Shown here: positions 8,113-16,011 of the stretch, in pieces | How positions within the stretch are numbered: the stretch's first letter is position 1 | Layout of the letters: every line of letters begins with the position of its first letter | Origin: Nostoc sp. FACHB-152 | GTDB taxonomy: Bacteria; Cyanobacteriota; Cyanobacteriia; Cyanobacteriales; Nostocaceae | Length of the DNA stretch: 39,253 nucleotides | Assembly: GCF_014697475.1 (NCBI RefSeq) | Contig: NZ_JACJRV010000068.1 | Span: forward strand, 1 to 39,253 | Reading direction: 5' to 3' | Made by a program: the position numbers and the translations under genes | The notes under the pieces: generated by a model | What the model was told of the DNA's origin: nothing | What the model saw: the letters and a program-made list of their open reading frames with translations, nothing else | Databases searched by the model: none

Positions 8113-9198
8113 ATGACTATTTCTCTGCAACAACGCCAAAGTAGTAACAATCTTTGGGAGAAATTTTGCAATTGGATTACCAGTACTGACAACCGTATGT
8201 ACATTGGTTGGTTTGGTGTACTGATGATTCCCACACTCTTAACAGCAACCATTTGTTTCATCATCGCTTTCATTGCTGCACCACCTGTAGACATAGATGG
8301 TATTCGCGAACCTGTCGCTGGTGCTTTACTTTATGGCAATAACATCATTACTGCTGCGGTTGTGCCTAGTTCCAATGCTATTGGTCTGCACTTTTACCCC
8401 ATTTGGGAAGCGGCTAGCTTAGATGAGTGGTTATATAATGGTGGCCCTTACCAGTTGATTATTTTCCATTTCCTGATTGGTATTTTCTGCTACATGGGTC
8501 GGCAATGGGAATTATCTTACCGCTTAGGGATGCGTCCTTGGATTTCTATCGCCTACAGCGCACCTGTTGCTGCTGCCACTGCGGTACTATTAGTCTACTC
8601 TGTGGGTCAAGGTTCCTTTTCTGATGGTTTGCCTTTAGGGATTAGTGGTACTTTTAACTTCATGTTTGTACTGCAAGCCGAACACAACGTTCTCATGCAC
8701 CCATTACATATGTTGGGCGTAGCAGGTGTCTTCGGTGGTGCTTTATTCGCTGCCATGCATGGTTCTCTAGTCACTTCGTCTTTAGTTCGGGAAACCTCTG
8801 AAATTGAATCCCAAAACTACGGTTACAAATTCGGTCAAGAAGAAGAAACTTACAATATTGTTGCGGCTCACGGTTACTTCGGCAGATTGATCTTTCAATA
8901 CGCATCTTTTAACAATAGTCGTGCTTTACACTTCTTTTTAGGTGCTTGGCCAGTAATTGGTATCTGGTGCGCTGCCTTAGCTGTATCTTCTTTCGCCTTT
9001 AACCTCAATGGTTTGAACTTTAATAACTCTGTTCTTGATGCTCAAGGTCGTGTAATTAATACTTGGGCTGATGTTTTAAACCGGGCTAACTTGGGAATGG
9101 AAACAATGCACGAACGCAACGTTCACAACTTCCCCTTAGATTTAGCGGCTGGAGATATTCAACCTGTAGCTTTAGTTGCTCCTGCTATTCACGGTTAA
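8113..9198 (+). CDS. psbA: photosystem II D1 protein, D1' (low-oxygen) variant
   Basis: A 361-residue D1 reaction-centre protein of the thylakoid membrane with five transmembrane helices. It has one extra residue near the N-terminus, so standard numbering is this numbering minus one. In standard numbering Tyr161, His190, His198, Asp170, Glu189, His332, Glu333, His337, Asp342 and Ala344 are all kept. The manganese cluster ligands, TyrZ and the chlorophyll ligand are therefore intact, and a 16-residue tail remains for CtpA processing. The three substitutions that define D1' are all present: Ala80, Leu158 and Ala286. Residue 130 is Gln, as in low-light D1, and residue 162 next to TyrZ is Ser instead of Pro. 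D1' forms are reported as induced by low oxygen in Synechocystis, Anabaena and Thermosynechococcus. The gene is monocistronic and ends at a strong terminator. Confidence 0.97.
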   Translation: MTISLQQRQSSNNLWEKFCNWITSTDNRMYIGWFGVLMIPTLLTATICFIIAFIAAPPVDIDGIREPVAGALLYGNNIITAAVVPSSNAIGLHFYPIWEAASLDEWLYNGGPYQLIIFHFLIGIFCYMGRQWELSYRLGMRPWISIAYSAPVAAATAVLLVYSVGQGSFSDGLPLGISGTFNFMFVLQAEHNVLMHPLHMLGVAGVFGGALFAAMHGSLVTSSLVRETSEIESQNYGYKFGQEEETYNIVAAHGYFGRLIFQYASFNNSRALHFFLGAWPVIGIWCAALAVSSFAFNLNGLNFNNSVLDAQGRVINTWADVLNRANLGMETMHERNVHNFPLDLAAGDIQPVALVAPAIHG

Positions 9199-9243
9199 TT
9201 AATTCTGAATTCAGTTCGTTCTAACTCCTCAAAAACAATGTCA

Positions 9244-9272
9244 GCAACCCAAATGGTTTGGGTTGCTTTTTT
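9244..9272 (+). terminator. rho-independent terminator of psbA
   Basis: The stem GCAACCCAAA (9244-9253) pairs perfectly with TTTGGGTTGC (9257-9266) around a TGG loop and is followed directly by six T residues. It begins 46 bp after the psbA stop codon. Confidence 0.93.
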
Positions 9273-9386
9273 ATCAAAATGGCTTTGCTGCAAGGGAAAA
9301 ATTATTGTTTGGCGATGGGCTACGCCCCACTGGAAGCGATGGCGCAACAGCCATAAAAAACTAACTTCAGCCTGGATAATATATTA

Positions 9387-9650
9387 CTATTGACGGTTTG
9401 CCATCAAACTTTTTAACTCTTCAACCTTAGCAATCGTGTAATATCCCGATGGTATTGACATGAGATACTGATCTATGGCTGATTCCAATTTAGGAAATCC
9501 TTTCTGATCTGACAGAATATCGGTTTCAGCCATTGAGTCTAATGAAGTGGAAATTTCCGATACCATCAAGTTTTTTTGAATGCTTAAAAAGAGACAGAAC
9601 AACAAAACAATTCCGAGCAGTAGAGTTTGGATTGACTTTTTAAACTTCAT
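9387..9650 (-). CDS. short secreted or anchored protein, possibly truncated rhodanese-family N-terminus
   Basis: An 87-residue frame with a basic N-terminus (MKFKK) and one hydrophobic helix at about 7-24, giving a signal peptide or membrane anchor. The rest is polar. The end, IPSGYYTIAKVEELKSLMANR, resembles from memory the linker that precedes the rhodanese domain in cyanobacterial exported rhodaneses. That domain is absent because the frame stops at once. The sequence downstream (about 9313-9355) is a small dispersed repeat, GGCTACGCCCC...GGCGCAAC. It may be a 3'-truncated gene or a genuine short protein. It converges with psbA. No clear ribosome binding site is visible. Confidence 0.5.
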   Translation of the reverse strand: MKFKKSIQTLLLGIVLLFCLFLSIQKNLMVSEISTSLDSMAETDILSDQKGFPKLESAIDQYLMSIPSGYYTIAKVEELKSLMANRQ

Positions 9651-10146
9651 AAATTTCTACTAAAATGGGTAGCACTCGCAGGTGTTTTAACTAAGGGCGA
9701 TAGTAGATTAATAAAGATTTATATCGTTATCTGATAGAACTTTCTCACGCTGCACCATTCTTCATCATTTGGCTAACAATCCATAATGCAATACAGTTCA
9801 GTTAAGCATTTATTTCTTCTCTTTGCGTCCTTGGCGGTTCGTTAAAAAAATTGACTTTGACAAAGAGTTTTAGGCTTAACTGAACCGTATTGATCCATAA
9901 TGGGTATTTCCAAAGTAGCTATGGAGAATTAATTAATCACAAAAAAAAATGTGACATTTGATTGTTTTAAATTATGCTTGAATACTATATGAATTACATG
10001 ATTTATATTATAAATACACAAGTCTTGATATTAAAATATCCCAATCATTTAAGGGTTATAATAAAAGAGAATATAAAAAAAAATTAATCCTTGAGAGTTG
10101 CTTATTGCATAATTGTACTAAGGGTTTTCTCAGAGGATGAAGTGAT
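9651..10146. other. spacer upstream of the DsbA-like gene
   Basis: About 500 bp. It contains the MITE at 9789-9892, a perfect AT palindrome ATTTATATTATAAAT at 10001-10015, and AT-rich DNA leading to the DsbA-like gene. The octamer ACTATATG near 9983-9990 equals the core of the psbA operator, but the flanks do not match. No reading frame is supported. Confidence 0.5.
9779..9902. mobile_element. MITE with 10-bp target duplication, copy 1
   Basis: The element spans 9789-9892 (104 bp). The left end CAATACAGTTCAGTTAAGC (9789-9807) is matched by GCTTAACTGAACCGTATTG (9874-9892) with one mismatch. The direct repeat ATCCATAATG lies immediately outside on both sides (9779-9788 and 9893-9902), as expected of a target-site duplication. 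The interior is non-coding. It shares its ends with the element at 19580-19703, so the two belong to one family that needs a transposase elsewhere in the genome. Confidence 0.82.
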
Positions 10147-10824
10147 ATGGAACCGATTCGTATTTTTTACTTTTCCGATGTTCTCTGCGTTTGGGCTTAT
10201 ATTGCCCAAATTCGTTTGGATGAGTTGAAAACAACCTTTCAAGACAAAATTATGCTCGCACAGCACTTTGTCCCCGTCTTTGGCGTTGCTCGTGAAAAGC
10301 TGGAAAACCGATGGCGCGATCGCGGTGGTTTGCAAGGATATAGCAATCATGTCCAAGAGGTTGCGAAAAAGTTCGATCACATTACCGTTCATCCTGATAT
10401 TTGGACTCACGTTACACCACCTTCATCGACATCCTGTCATTTGTTTCTTCATGCGATTGAATTACTAGAAGCGAAGGGTTTAGTAGAGGGAGATCAACAG
10501 ATATTTGAAAAAATAACCTGGGCATTTCGGGAGGCGTTTTTTACCCAACTGGCAGATGTTTCTGACCGCAAGGTGCAATTTGGAATTGCGGAGGAATTAA
10601 AACTACCGATCGCAGCTATCCAAGCTCAGATCGATAGTGGTGAGGCTTATGCCAAGCTATCCCAGGATTTTGAATTAGTTAAAGAACATACGGTTACAGT
10701 CAGCCCCACCCTAATTTTTAATGAAGGACGGCAGAGACTCAACGGCAATGTGGGCTATCGAGTCATTGAAGCCAATATTCGGGAGTTACTACACAATCCT
10801 CCAGGAGAGCAATCCTGGTGTTAA
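10147..10824 (+). CDS. DsbA-family (FrnE/HCCA-isomerase-like) oxidoreductase
   Basis: A 225-residue cytosolic protein with a DsbA-like thioredoxin fold and helical insertion. The first strand and active-site turn are IRIFYFSDVLCVWAY, where the usual CxxC is C14-V-W-A17, so only one cysteine remains at the active site. The cis-proline loop is TVSPTLIFN with P187, followed by the C-terminal helix. The architecture is that of FrnE and 2-hydroxychromene-2-carboxylate isomerases. A single Cys suggests a glutathione-dependent, persulfide or isomerase activity instead of disulfide formation. It is followed after 85 bp by a mini-thioredoxin and a permease, with which it may form a transcription unit. 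The ATG is preceded by GAGGATGAAGTGAT. Confidence 0.8.
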   Translation: MEPIRIFYFSDVLCVWAYIAQIRLDELKTTFQDKIMLAQHFVPVFGVAREKLENRWRDRGGLQGYSNHVQEVAKKFDHITVHPDIWTHVTPPSSTSCHLFLHAIELLEAKGLVEGDQQIFEKITWAFREAFFTQLADVSDRKVQFGIAEELKLPIAAIQAQIDSGEAYAKLSQDFELVKEHTVTVSPTLIFNEGRQRLNGNVGYRVIEANIRELLHNPPGEQSWC

Positions 10825-10909
10825 GTATGTTGAGCGATTGCCATTTAGTTGACTGGTAAAGTCGATGTTGACGGAACTAAATTAGAAAACACAAAAAGGG
10901 AGTCACGTA

Positions 10910-11152
10910 ATGAATGCTATCAAGATTGAAATTTTGGGTACAGGCTGCAAAAAATGCCAACAGTTAGAGGCAAATGCTAAAGAAGCTGTAACTAATCTCA
11001 ATTTAACTGCTGAAGTTTCACATATTACCGACCCAATCGAAATTGCTAAACGAGGTGTGATGTCTACTCCCGCTATGACAATCAATGGCAAAGTTGTCAG
11101 CAAAGGTCAAGTAATCAGTGCTGAACAAATTCAGCCCCTATTGCAGCGTTAA
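10910..11152 (+). CDS. small thioredoxin-family protein (redox-active disulfide protein 2 type)
   Basis: An 80-residue mini-thioredoxin. It begins with a strand, IKIEILGTG, and the active site C13-K-K-C16. It has the cis-proline loop STPAMTINGK (P54) and a last helix, SAEQIQPLLQR. This is the MTH895/TM0996 family, usually encoded beside permeases or ArsR regulators. The AAAGGGAG ribosome binding site at 10895-10902 fixes the start. The stop is 12 bp before the permease start, so both are certainly co-transcribed. It probably supplies reducing power or thiol chemistry for the permease substrate. The CxxC contrasts with the single-Cys DsbA-like neighbour. Confidence 0.9.
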   Translation: MNAIKIEILGTGCKKCQQLEANAKEAVTNLNLTAEVSHITDPIEIAKRGVMSTPAMTINGKVVSKGQVISAEQIQPLLQR

Positions 11153-11164
11153 AGAGGCAAATTC

Positions 11165-12163
11165 ATGTTCGATCCGTTTTATCCTTTTAATTGGTTGGCA
11201 ACCCAGATCATTACTCAAATCTTGGGCTTGTCGATTTCATCGCATTTAGGATCGAGTCTGCACTTCTTTCTTTATGATGTGCCAAAAGTCTTAACATTAC
11301 TGATTCTAATTAGCTTCATTGTTGGAACATTTCAAAGCTTTTTAGAACCAGAGCGCGTTCGTTCTTTGCTAGAAGGAAAGCGCACTTTTGCAGGAAATAT
11401 TTTGGCGGCAATAGTAGGAATCGTCACACCATTCTGTTCTTGTTCTGCGGTTCCTTTGTTTATCGGCTTTTTGGAAGCAGGTGTACCTTTAGGCGTGACC
11501 TTTTCTTATCTGATGGCAGCGCCAATGGTAAATGAGGTTGCTGTTATCCTTCTCTGGGGATTGTTTGGGTTGAAGGTGACGCTGATCTACATTGGCTTTG
11601 GCGTGGGTTTAGCGATCGCCTCTGGATATATCATCGGACTCCTGAAATTAGAAAAATGGGTGGAACCATTTGTTTGGGAACTGCAAAAATCTCGTCAAGC
11701 AAAGCCTCTAGAAGATGAAGAAACCCTAGAACCAGTGGCGTTAACCTGGGGACAAAGATTTGAGCAAGGCAGATTCCAATCCAGTGAAATTGTGCGATCG
11801 GTTTGGCTTTATGTGGTGGGTGGAATTGCGATCGGTGCAGGGATTCATGGTTATGTACCGACAGATTTTATTACCCACTATGCAGGTGCGAATAATCCTT
11901 TTGCAGTGCCGATTGCAGTAATTTTAGGTGTTCCACTCTATGCAAACATTGCGGGTGTAATGCCAATTACTGAAGCTTTGGTAAATAAAGGAATGCCTAT
12001 GGGTACAGTTTTAGCTTTCACAATGGCGGTAACAGCACTATCTCTTCCTGAAATAGTGATTCTCAAAAAAGTGCTACAACCCCAATTATTAGCCGTATTT
12101 GTCGGGTTAATGACCATTGGCATTATCAGTATTGGTTATATATTCAACGCCATAATTAATTGA
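11165..12163 (+). CDS. permease of the DUF318 / ArsP-like family
   Basis: A 332-residue inner-membrane permease with about eight hydrophobic segments and a soluble loop near residues 170-205. The family signature TPFCSCSAVPLFIGFLEAGVP carries C91 and C93, and is followed by SYLMAAPMVNEVA. A second internal repeat carries ILGVPLYANIAGVMPITEAL. Relatives include ArsP, an exporter of trivalent organoarsenicals, but many DUF318 members have no proven substrate and commonly sit with mini-thioredoxins, as here. The ribosome binding site is AGAGG, just upstream. The substrate is unknown; a thiol-reactive or metalloid compound is an inference from the CxC motif and the neighbours. Confidence 0.85.
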   Translation: MFDPFYPFNWLATQIITQILGLSISSHLGSSLHFFLYDVPKVLTLLILISFIVGTFQSFLEPERVRSLLEGKRTFAGNILAAIVGIVTPFCSCSAVPLFIGFLEAGVPLGVTFSYLMAAPMVNEVAVILLWGLFGLKVTLIYIGFGVGLAIASGYIIGLLKLEKWVEPFVWELQKSRQAKPLEDEETLEPVALTWGQRFEQGRFQSSEIVRSVWLYVVGGIAIGAGIHGYVPTDFITHYAGANNPFAVPIAVILGVPLYANIAGVMPITEALVNKGMPMGTVLAFTMAVTALSLPEIVILKKVLQPQLLAVFVGLMTIGIISIGYIFNAIIN

Positions 12164-12189
12164 CTTACCCCACTTAGTCAGGCTGATGA

Positions 12190-12275
12190 AATCAGGAGTA
12201 GCGATAGCTGCGCTCGCCGTACCCCTCCGGGGAAGCAAGCTACGCGTAGCGTCTCGTAGAGAAGGCATCGCCTGG
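12190..12275. repeat. Nostoc dispersed palindromic repeat
   Basis: A GC-rich patch in an AT-rich spacer, containing small palindromes such as CCCCTCCGGGG and GCTACGCGTAGC. Such patches are widespread in Nostoc spacers and often arise as insertions. It separates the permease from the SQR promoter, which supports a transcription break here. Confidence 0.6.
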
Positions 12276-12296
12276 TAAATTTGGAAACGTTTCAAT

Positions 12297-12328
12297 TTGT
12301 CAACAATATTACTATATAGCAATATAAT
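12297..12328 (+). promoter_or_regulatory. SQR-arsR operon promoter with 20-bp palindromic operator
   Basis: TTGTCA (12297-12302) and TATAAT (12323-12328) are close to consensus and enclose the palindrome ATATTACTATATAGCAATAT at 12306-12325 (9 of 10 pairs symmetric). The spacing is 20 bp. It lies about 110 bp before the SQR start codon. A site with 16 of 20 identical bases sits in the same position of the psbA promoter (8040-8059). The operon encodes an ArsR-type repressor, the simplest candidate for binding both. Confidence 0.75.
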
Positions 12329-12434
12329 GATGTTAGTCTAAATTCAAACCTCGTCTAAAACTCTTTTGAATAAAGATGGGGTTCAGAAAGCATTAAAAAC
12401 TCAACTTAAAAAATTACCTTTAGGAGTCGTTATT

Positions 12435-13754
12435 ATGGCTCGCGTTATTGTCATTGGTGCTGGACTGGGAGGATTGCCTGCTGCTTATGAACTGAGGCAT
12501 ACATTGCCACGTAAACATCAAATTACACTCATTTCTAATCAACCAAAGTTTACATTTGTTCCTTCGTTGCCTTGGGTTGGATTGGGGTTAAAGTCCCTTG
12601 ATCGCATTCAATTAGATTTAGCCAAGATTCTTCCTCGGCATGGTATTGAGTTTATTCATGCTGCCGTCACCGCCATTGATCCGAAATCTCGTCAGATAAC
12701 GATGAGCAATCAAACACTGGACTACGACTATGCCGTTATTGCCACGGGGCCAGAACTGGCGCTGGATGCCCTACCGGGATTAGGGCCAGAAGGTGGTTAT
12801 ACCCAGTCAGTTTGTAATCCGCACCATGCTGTGTTGGCAGGTGTGGCGTGGGAGAAATTTTTAGACGATCCAGGCCCGGTTGTGGTGGGTGCAGCACCGG
12901 GAGCAAGTTGTTTTGGCCCCGCCTATGAATTTGCCTTGTTGATCCATCACGTTTTGAAGCAGAAGGGATTGCGAAATTGCACCGCAACGTCAAAGCGATC
13001 GCAAATACCGATTACCTTCATTACCTCCGAACCCTACGCCGGACATCTGGGCATTGGCGGTATGGCTAACTCCCGGTGGCTAATCCGCAAGTTCATGGCA
13101 GATCGAGAAATTGAGCTAATGGAAAATACTGCCATTTCCCATTTTGAACCTGACGCGGTTTATCTGGCTGATGGGCGGAGGATTCCAGCTAAGTACATAA
13201 TGGTCTTGCCGCCGTTTCGCGGGCCACGCTTCTTACGTGAAGCACCAGGGCTAACCGATGCCAAGGGGTTTATACCTGTATTGCCCACCTATCGTCACCC
13301 TGACTTTGAGTCGATTTACGCCGTAGGAGTGATCACCCAACTCAAACCAGTAGAGCAAACCCCCATCCCTACAGGCGCTCCCAAGGTGGGATTGATGTCC
13401 GAGGAAATGGCTCTGGCTGTTGCCCATAATATTGCCCTGGAATTAGGGGTGATTTCTGGATGTCAGAACAAACCAACTCTACAAGCCATTTGCTTCGCGG
13501 ATTTTGGTGATACTGGAGCGCTGTTTTTGGCCGATCCACTATTACCAGATGAGACAGGACATCGCCACCGGGCTTTAACCTATGACGGCATCTGGGTATC
13601 TTGGATGAAAGCAGGATTCGAGAAATATTTTCTGACGAAATTACGCCTGGGCTGGACGATTCCCTGGTTTGAGCGTTGGGCCTTTCGGGTGATCGGTCTG
13701 CCTCTAGTGGAACCGATTATTCCCAGCCCACAACTGATTCAGGTAAAAGGATGA
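12435..13754 (+). CDS. sqr: sulfide:quinone oxidoreductase
   Basis: A 439-residue peripheral-membrane flavoprotein that oxidises sulfide and reduces quinone. I chose the ATG at 12435 because AGGAG (12422-12426) precedes it and the FAD-binding strand ARVIVIGAGLGG starts directly after; a TTG 69 bp upstream adds only an unfolded tail. The three redox cysteines of classical SQR are present: C127 (QSVCNPHHA), C159 (GASCFGPAYEF) and C353 (ICFADFG). Their spacing is close to C128, C160 and C356 recalled for the Acidithiobacillus enzyme. The C-terminal amphipathic segment LRLGWTIPWFERWAF suits membrane attachment. The arsR gene follows after 48 bp. In cyanobacteria SQR serves sulfide detoxification or sulfide-driven electron input. 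All three cysteines argue against a type II NADH dehydrogenase. Confidence 0.9.
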   Translation: MARVIVIGAGLGGLPAAYELRHTLPRKHQITLISNQPKFTFVPSLPWVGLGLKSLDRIQLDLAKILPRHGIEFIHAAVTAIDPKSRQITMSNQTLDYDYAVIATGPELALDALPGLGPEGGYTQSVCNPHHAVLAGVAWEKFLDDPGPVVVGAAPGASCFGPAYEFALLIHHVLKQKGLRNCTATSKRSQIPITFITSEPYAGHLGIGGMANSRWLIRKFMADREIELMENTAISHFEPDAVYLADGRRIPAKYIMVLPPFRGPRFLREAPGLTDAKGFIPVLPTYRHPDFESIYAVGVITQLKPVEQTPIPTGAPKVGLMSEEMALAVAHNIALELGVISGCQNKPTLQAICFADFGDTGALFLADPLLPDETGHRHRALTYDGIWVSWMKAGFEKYFLTKLRLGWTIPWFERWAFRVIGLPLVEPIIPSPQLIQVKG

Positions 13755-13802
13755 AGATGATTAATCGCTGCGATCGCAATTTACTGGAGTGACGCAAGGG
13801 AT

Positions 13803-14105
13803 ATGGAAATTGCCTTCAACCCTGGTGAACTAGAGGCACTCGCAAGCCGATTTAAGATCCTGGCAGAACCAACCCGACTGCAAATTCTAGCAGCCCTATG
13901 CAATCAGGAACGCAGTGTGCAAGAAATTTGTGGTTACACAGGATTACTTCAAGGCAATGTCTCCAAACATTTGCGATTGATGAAGGATGCTGGCGTGGTG
14001 GCGTGTCGTCGAGAAGGGGTATGGCGCTATTACCGCGTAATTGATACTGAGTTATTGGCACTTTGTTCTTATCGGCAAAAGTTACGCAACCATTTGAAGG
14101 AATGA
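13803..14105 (+). CDS. ArsR/SmtB-family transcriptional repressor
   Basis: A 100-residue winged-helix protein. The recognition region is VQEICGYTGLLQGNVSKHLRLMKDAGVV (about 39-66), followed by the wing RREGVWRYYRV. Cysteines are C33, C43, C68 and C88. The ELCVCDL metal motif of classic ArsR is reduced to EICGYTG, so arsenite sensing by that site is unlikely. A cysteine-pair persulfide sensor like SqrR or BigR is an attractive alternative, but I could not confirm that the cysteines align with theirs. It sits 48 bp behind SQR and is likely autoregulated through the palindrome at 12306-12325. A weak AAGGG ribosome binding site precedes the ATG. Confidence 0.9.
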   Translation: MEIAFNPGELEALASRFKILAEPTRLQILAALCNQERSVQEICGYTGLLQGNVSKHLRLMKDAGVVACRREGVWRYYRVIDTELLALCSYRQKLRNHLKE

Positions 14106-14152
14106 TTTACGTTCAATCTAAGGTTAACTAGCAAATTAAGTTGGAGAAAACA

Positions 14153-14548
14153 ATGGCAGACTTATTTTCAGCCGAATGGATGCAGGCTTTTGCTCAAGAA
14201 TGGAATGCAGAACCTGAGCTAGCCGATGCCCTTGCGAAGATTCATTTTAATTCCGCGATCGCTTATGGTTTTGTGGACAATCCAAACCCGATGGGCGTTC
14301 TGATCGTTCAAGAAGGACGAGTGGTTTCTGCCGAAAGTTATGACGGACAAAAACTTAACTGGGATTTACGCGCTGATTGCGACCACTGGCAACAGTGGAA
14401 AACCAAAGGGTTGAACATGATGGGATTGAGCATGGCATACATGAGTCGAAAATTACAATTTCGGGTAGGAGATTACACCGCCATGATTAAAGATCCTCGT
14501 ATGGCAGCTCCTTTTATCAAATCATTTGCGGTGATGAGTAGAGTTTGA
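14153..14548 (+). CDS. SCP2-like sterol-carrier-fold protein
   Basis: A 131-residue soluble protein. I start it at ATG 14153 because GGAG lies 6 bp upstream; the earlier TTG at 14141 would overlap that ribosome binding site. The pattern is an N-terminal helix (SAEWMQAFAQEWNAEPELADAL), strands (AIAYGFVD, MGVLIVQEGRVVSAES), then a DYTAMIKD turn and a C-terminal helix KDPRMAAPFIKSFAVMSRV. This fits the SCP2/lipid-carrier fold, where the DY...D turn and a final hydrophobic helix line a tunnel. It is in line with arsR and the efflux genes. A role in carrying a hydrophobic substrate to the pump, or in persulfide handling, would be speculation. Confidence 0.65.
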   Translation: MADLFSAEWMQAFAQEWNAEPELADALAKIHFNSAIAYGFVDNPNPMGVLIVQEGRVVSAESYDGQKLNWDLRADCDHWQQWKTKGLNMMGLSMAYMSRKLQFRVGDYTAMIKDPRMAAPFIKSFAVMSRV

Positions 14549-14613
14549 GATATTTACCCATCATCCTCATCACTCCAGTACCCGATGACTACTAGGAAGA
14601 AAGACTTGATTCT

Positions 14614-15996
14614 ATGACTCACACTACCTCAGATGAATCGCGGAATGAACCGGTCGATACAACAATTGATGGATTAACTGAGCAAAAACAGTCTCCTTCA
14701 CCAAGGCTTTCTCGTCAAGGGTGGGGATTATGGCTCTTAGGTGCATTACTGCTGGCAGGAGGAACCTGGAGCATTCTGCAATTGACTCGCTCTACCCATT
14801 CACCAGAAGCCGCCTTAGTCCCAGCGATGCCTGCGGCGGGCGGAGCCATCGCAGTTGAAACCCTAACTATTCGTTCTCAACCAATCGTCAATACTTTGGA
14901 ACTTTCTGGTTCAATTCGCCCTGTCGATCAGGCAACCCTATCAACGCGGGTTATGGGAAGGATTACCAAGTTGTCGCTAGAATCAGGCGATCGCTTTCGT
15001 AAAGGTGAAGTTCTGGCTCAGATTGATGTCACAGATATGACTGCCCAAACCAATCAGGCGAAGTCTGGGGTTGTTCAAGCTCAGTCTGTTGTAATGCAAC
15101 ACCAAGCAGAATTATCGCGCTCTCAAGCAATGTTGAATCAGTTTGAGGAGCAAAAAATCGAGACTCAGGCGGCGCTACAGTTAGCAACTATCGATCAAAG
15201 GCGGATGGCAACCCTGCGGGCAGATGGGGCTGTTTCCCAAGAGCAACTGGATCGGGCAAACACTGTCCTCACCCAGGCAAAGTCTAAGGTTGCTCAGATT
15301 AACGCCGGGATTCGCCAAGCAGAAGCGGCAATTAGTCAATCTCAAGCAGCGATCGCTCAGTTCCGTTCTGCTGTCAAACAGGCAGAATCTGGTGTCACCT
15401 CCGCAGATATCAATGAAAGCTACGGAACAATAATTGCCCCCTTTAATGGAGTTGTGATTCAGAAGTTGGCTTATGAAGGGGAAATGGCAACTCCAGGAAC
15501 GCCATTGCTAAAAGTCGAAAATCCAGAAAAACTTCAGCTAGAGATTGCTGTACCGGAAGAGAAGTTGCGTTTCGTGCGTGTTGGTCAATCAGTCAAAGTA
15601 CGGTTTGATGCCGTCAATCAAACTCTCAATACTACCATTCAACAAATTGTTCCAGCCGCAGACCCAAAATCTCGCAGTTTCTTGGTCAAAATCCCTCTCA
15701 GCAATTCTGGCAGGTTAATTTCTGGGATGTTTGGGAGAATTACTTTGCCTTTAGGTGAAAAACAGCAAACAATGCTCATCCCTGCGGATGTCTTGATGCA
15801 ACGGGGGCAATTACAAGGGGTTTATGTGGTAGAAAAAAGCGACTCTCAACCGATCGCTGTTTTACGTTGGGTAAAAGTCGGGAAAGTGCAAAACAAACAG
15901 GTAGAGATTGTTGCCGGATTGATGAGTGGCGATCGCATCATTACCAACAAAATCAATCAACTCAGTGACGGACAAGCGATCGCAATTGAGCAATAG
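14614..15996 (+). CDS. RND efflux periplasmic adaptor (membrane fusion protein)
   Basis: A 460-residue HlyD/AcrA-type adaptor. A cytoplasmic N-terminus of about 35 residues precedes one membrane anchor (GLWLLGALLLAGGTW). The first lipoyl half-motif, RVMGRITKLSLESGDRFRKG, comes next. A long coiled-coil hairpin rich in Gln, Ala and Ser (about 145-265) follows, then the second lipoyl half (GTIIAPFNGVVIQKLAYEGE), the beta-barrel and the membrane-proximal domain ending ...MSGDRIITNKINQLSDGQ. It is 15 bp upstream of the RND permease and is certainly its partner. An outer-membrane TolC-like protein is not encoded in the window. The start ATG has AGGAAG upstream at a somewhat long distance. Confidence 0.92.
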   Translation: MTHTTSDESRNEPVDTTIDGLTEQKQSPSPRLSRQGWGLWLLGALLLAGGTWSILQLTRSTHSPEAALVPAMPAAGGAIAVETLTIRSQPIVNTLELSGSIRPVDQATLSTRVMGRITKLSLESGDRFRKGEVLAQIDVTDMTAQTNQAKSGVVQAQSVVMQHQAELSRSQAMLNQFEEQKIETQAALQLATIDQRRMATLRADGAVSQEQLDRANTVLTQAKSKVAQINAGIRQAEAAISQSQAAIAQFRSAVKQAESGVTSADINESYGTIIAPFNGVVIQKLAYEGEMATPGTPLLKVENPEKLQLEIAVPEEKLRFVRVGQSVKVRFDAVNQTLNTTIQQIVPAADPKSRSFLVKIPLSNSGRLISGMFGRITLPLGEKQQTMLIPADVLMQRGQLQGVYVVEKSDSQPIAVLRWVKVGKVQNKQVEIVAGLMSGDRIITNKINQLSDGQAIAIEQ

Positions 15997-16011
15997 GGAG
16001 TGGAGAAAATT

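Noticed and set aside
9376-9396. ATATTACTAT half-site near the end of the 87-residue gene
   Set aside because: It matches half the operator but has no symmetric partner and lies inside or after a gene, not in a promoter.
9976-10000. possible third operator: TACTATATGAATTACAT upstream of the DsbA-like gene
   Set aside because: Only the ACTATATG core matches; about 11 of 20 positions agree and the site is not palindromic.
12366-12434. TTG start for SQR adding 23 residues
   Set aside because: The later ATG has AGGAG at correct spacing and is followed at once by the FAD-binding strand.
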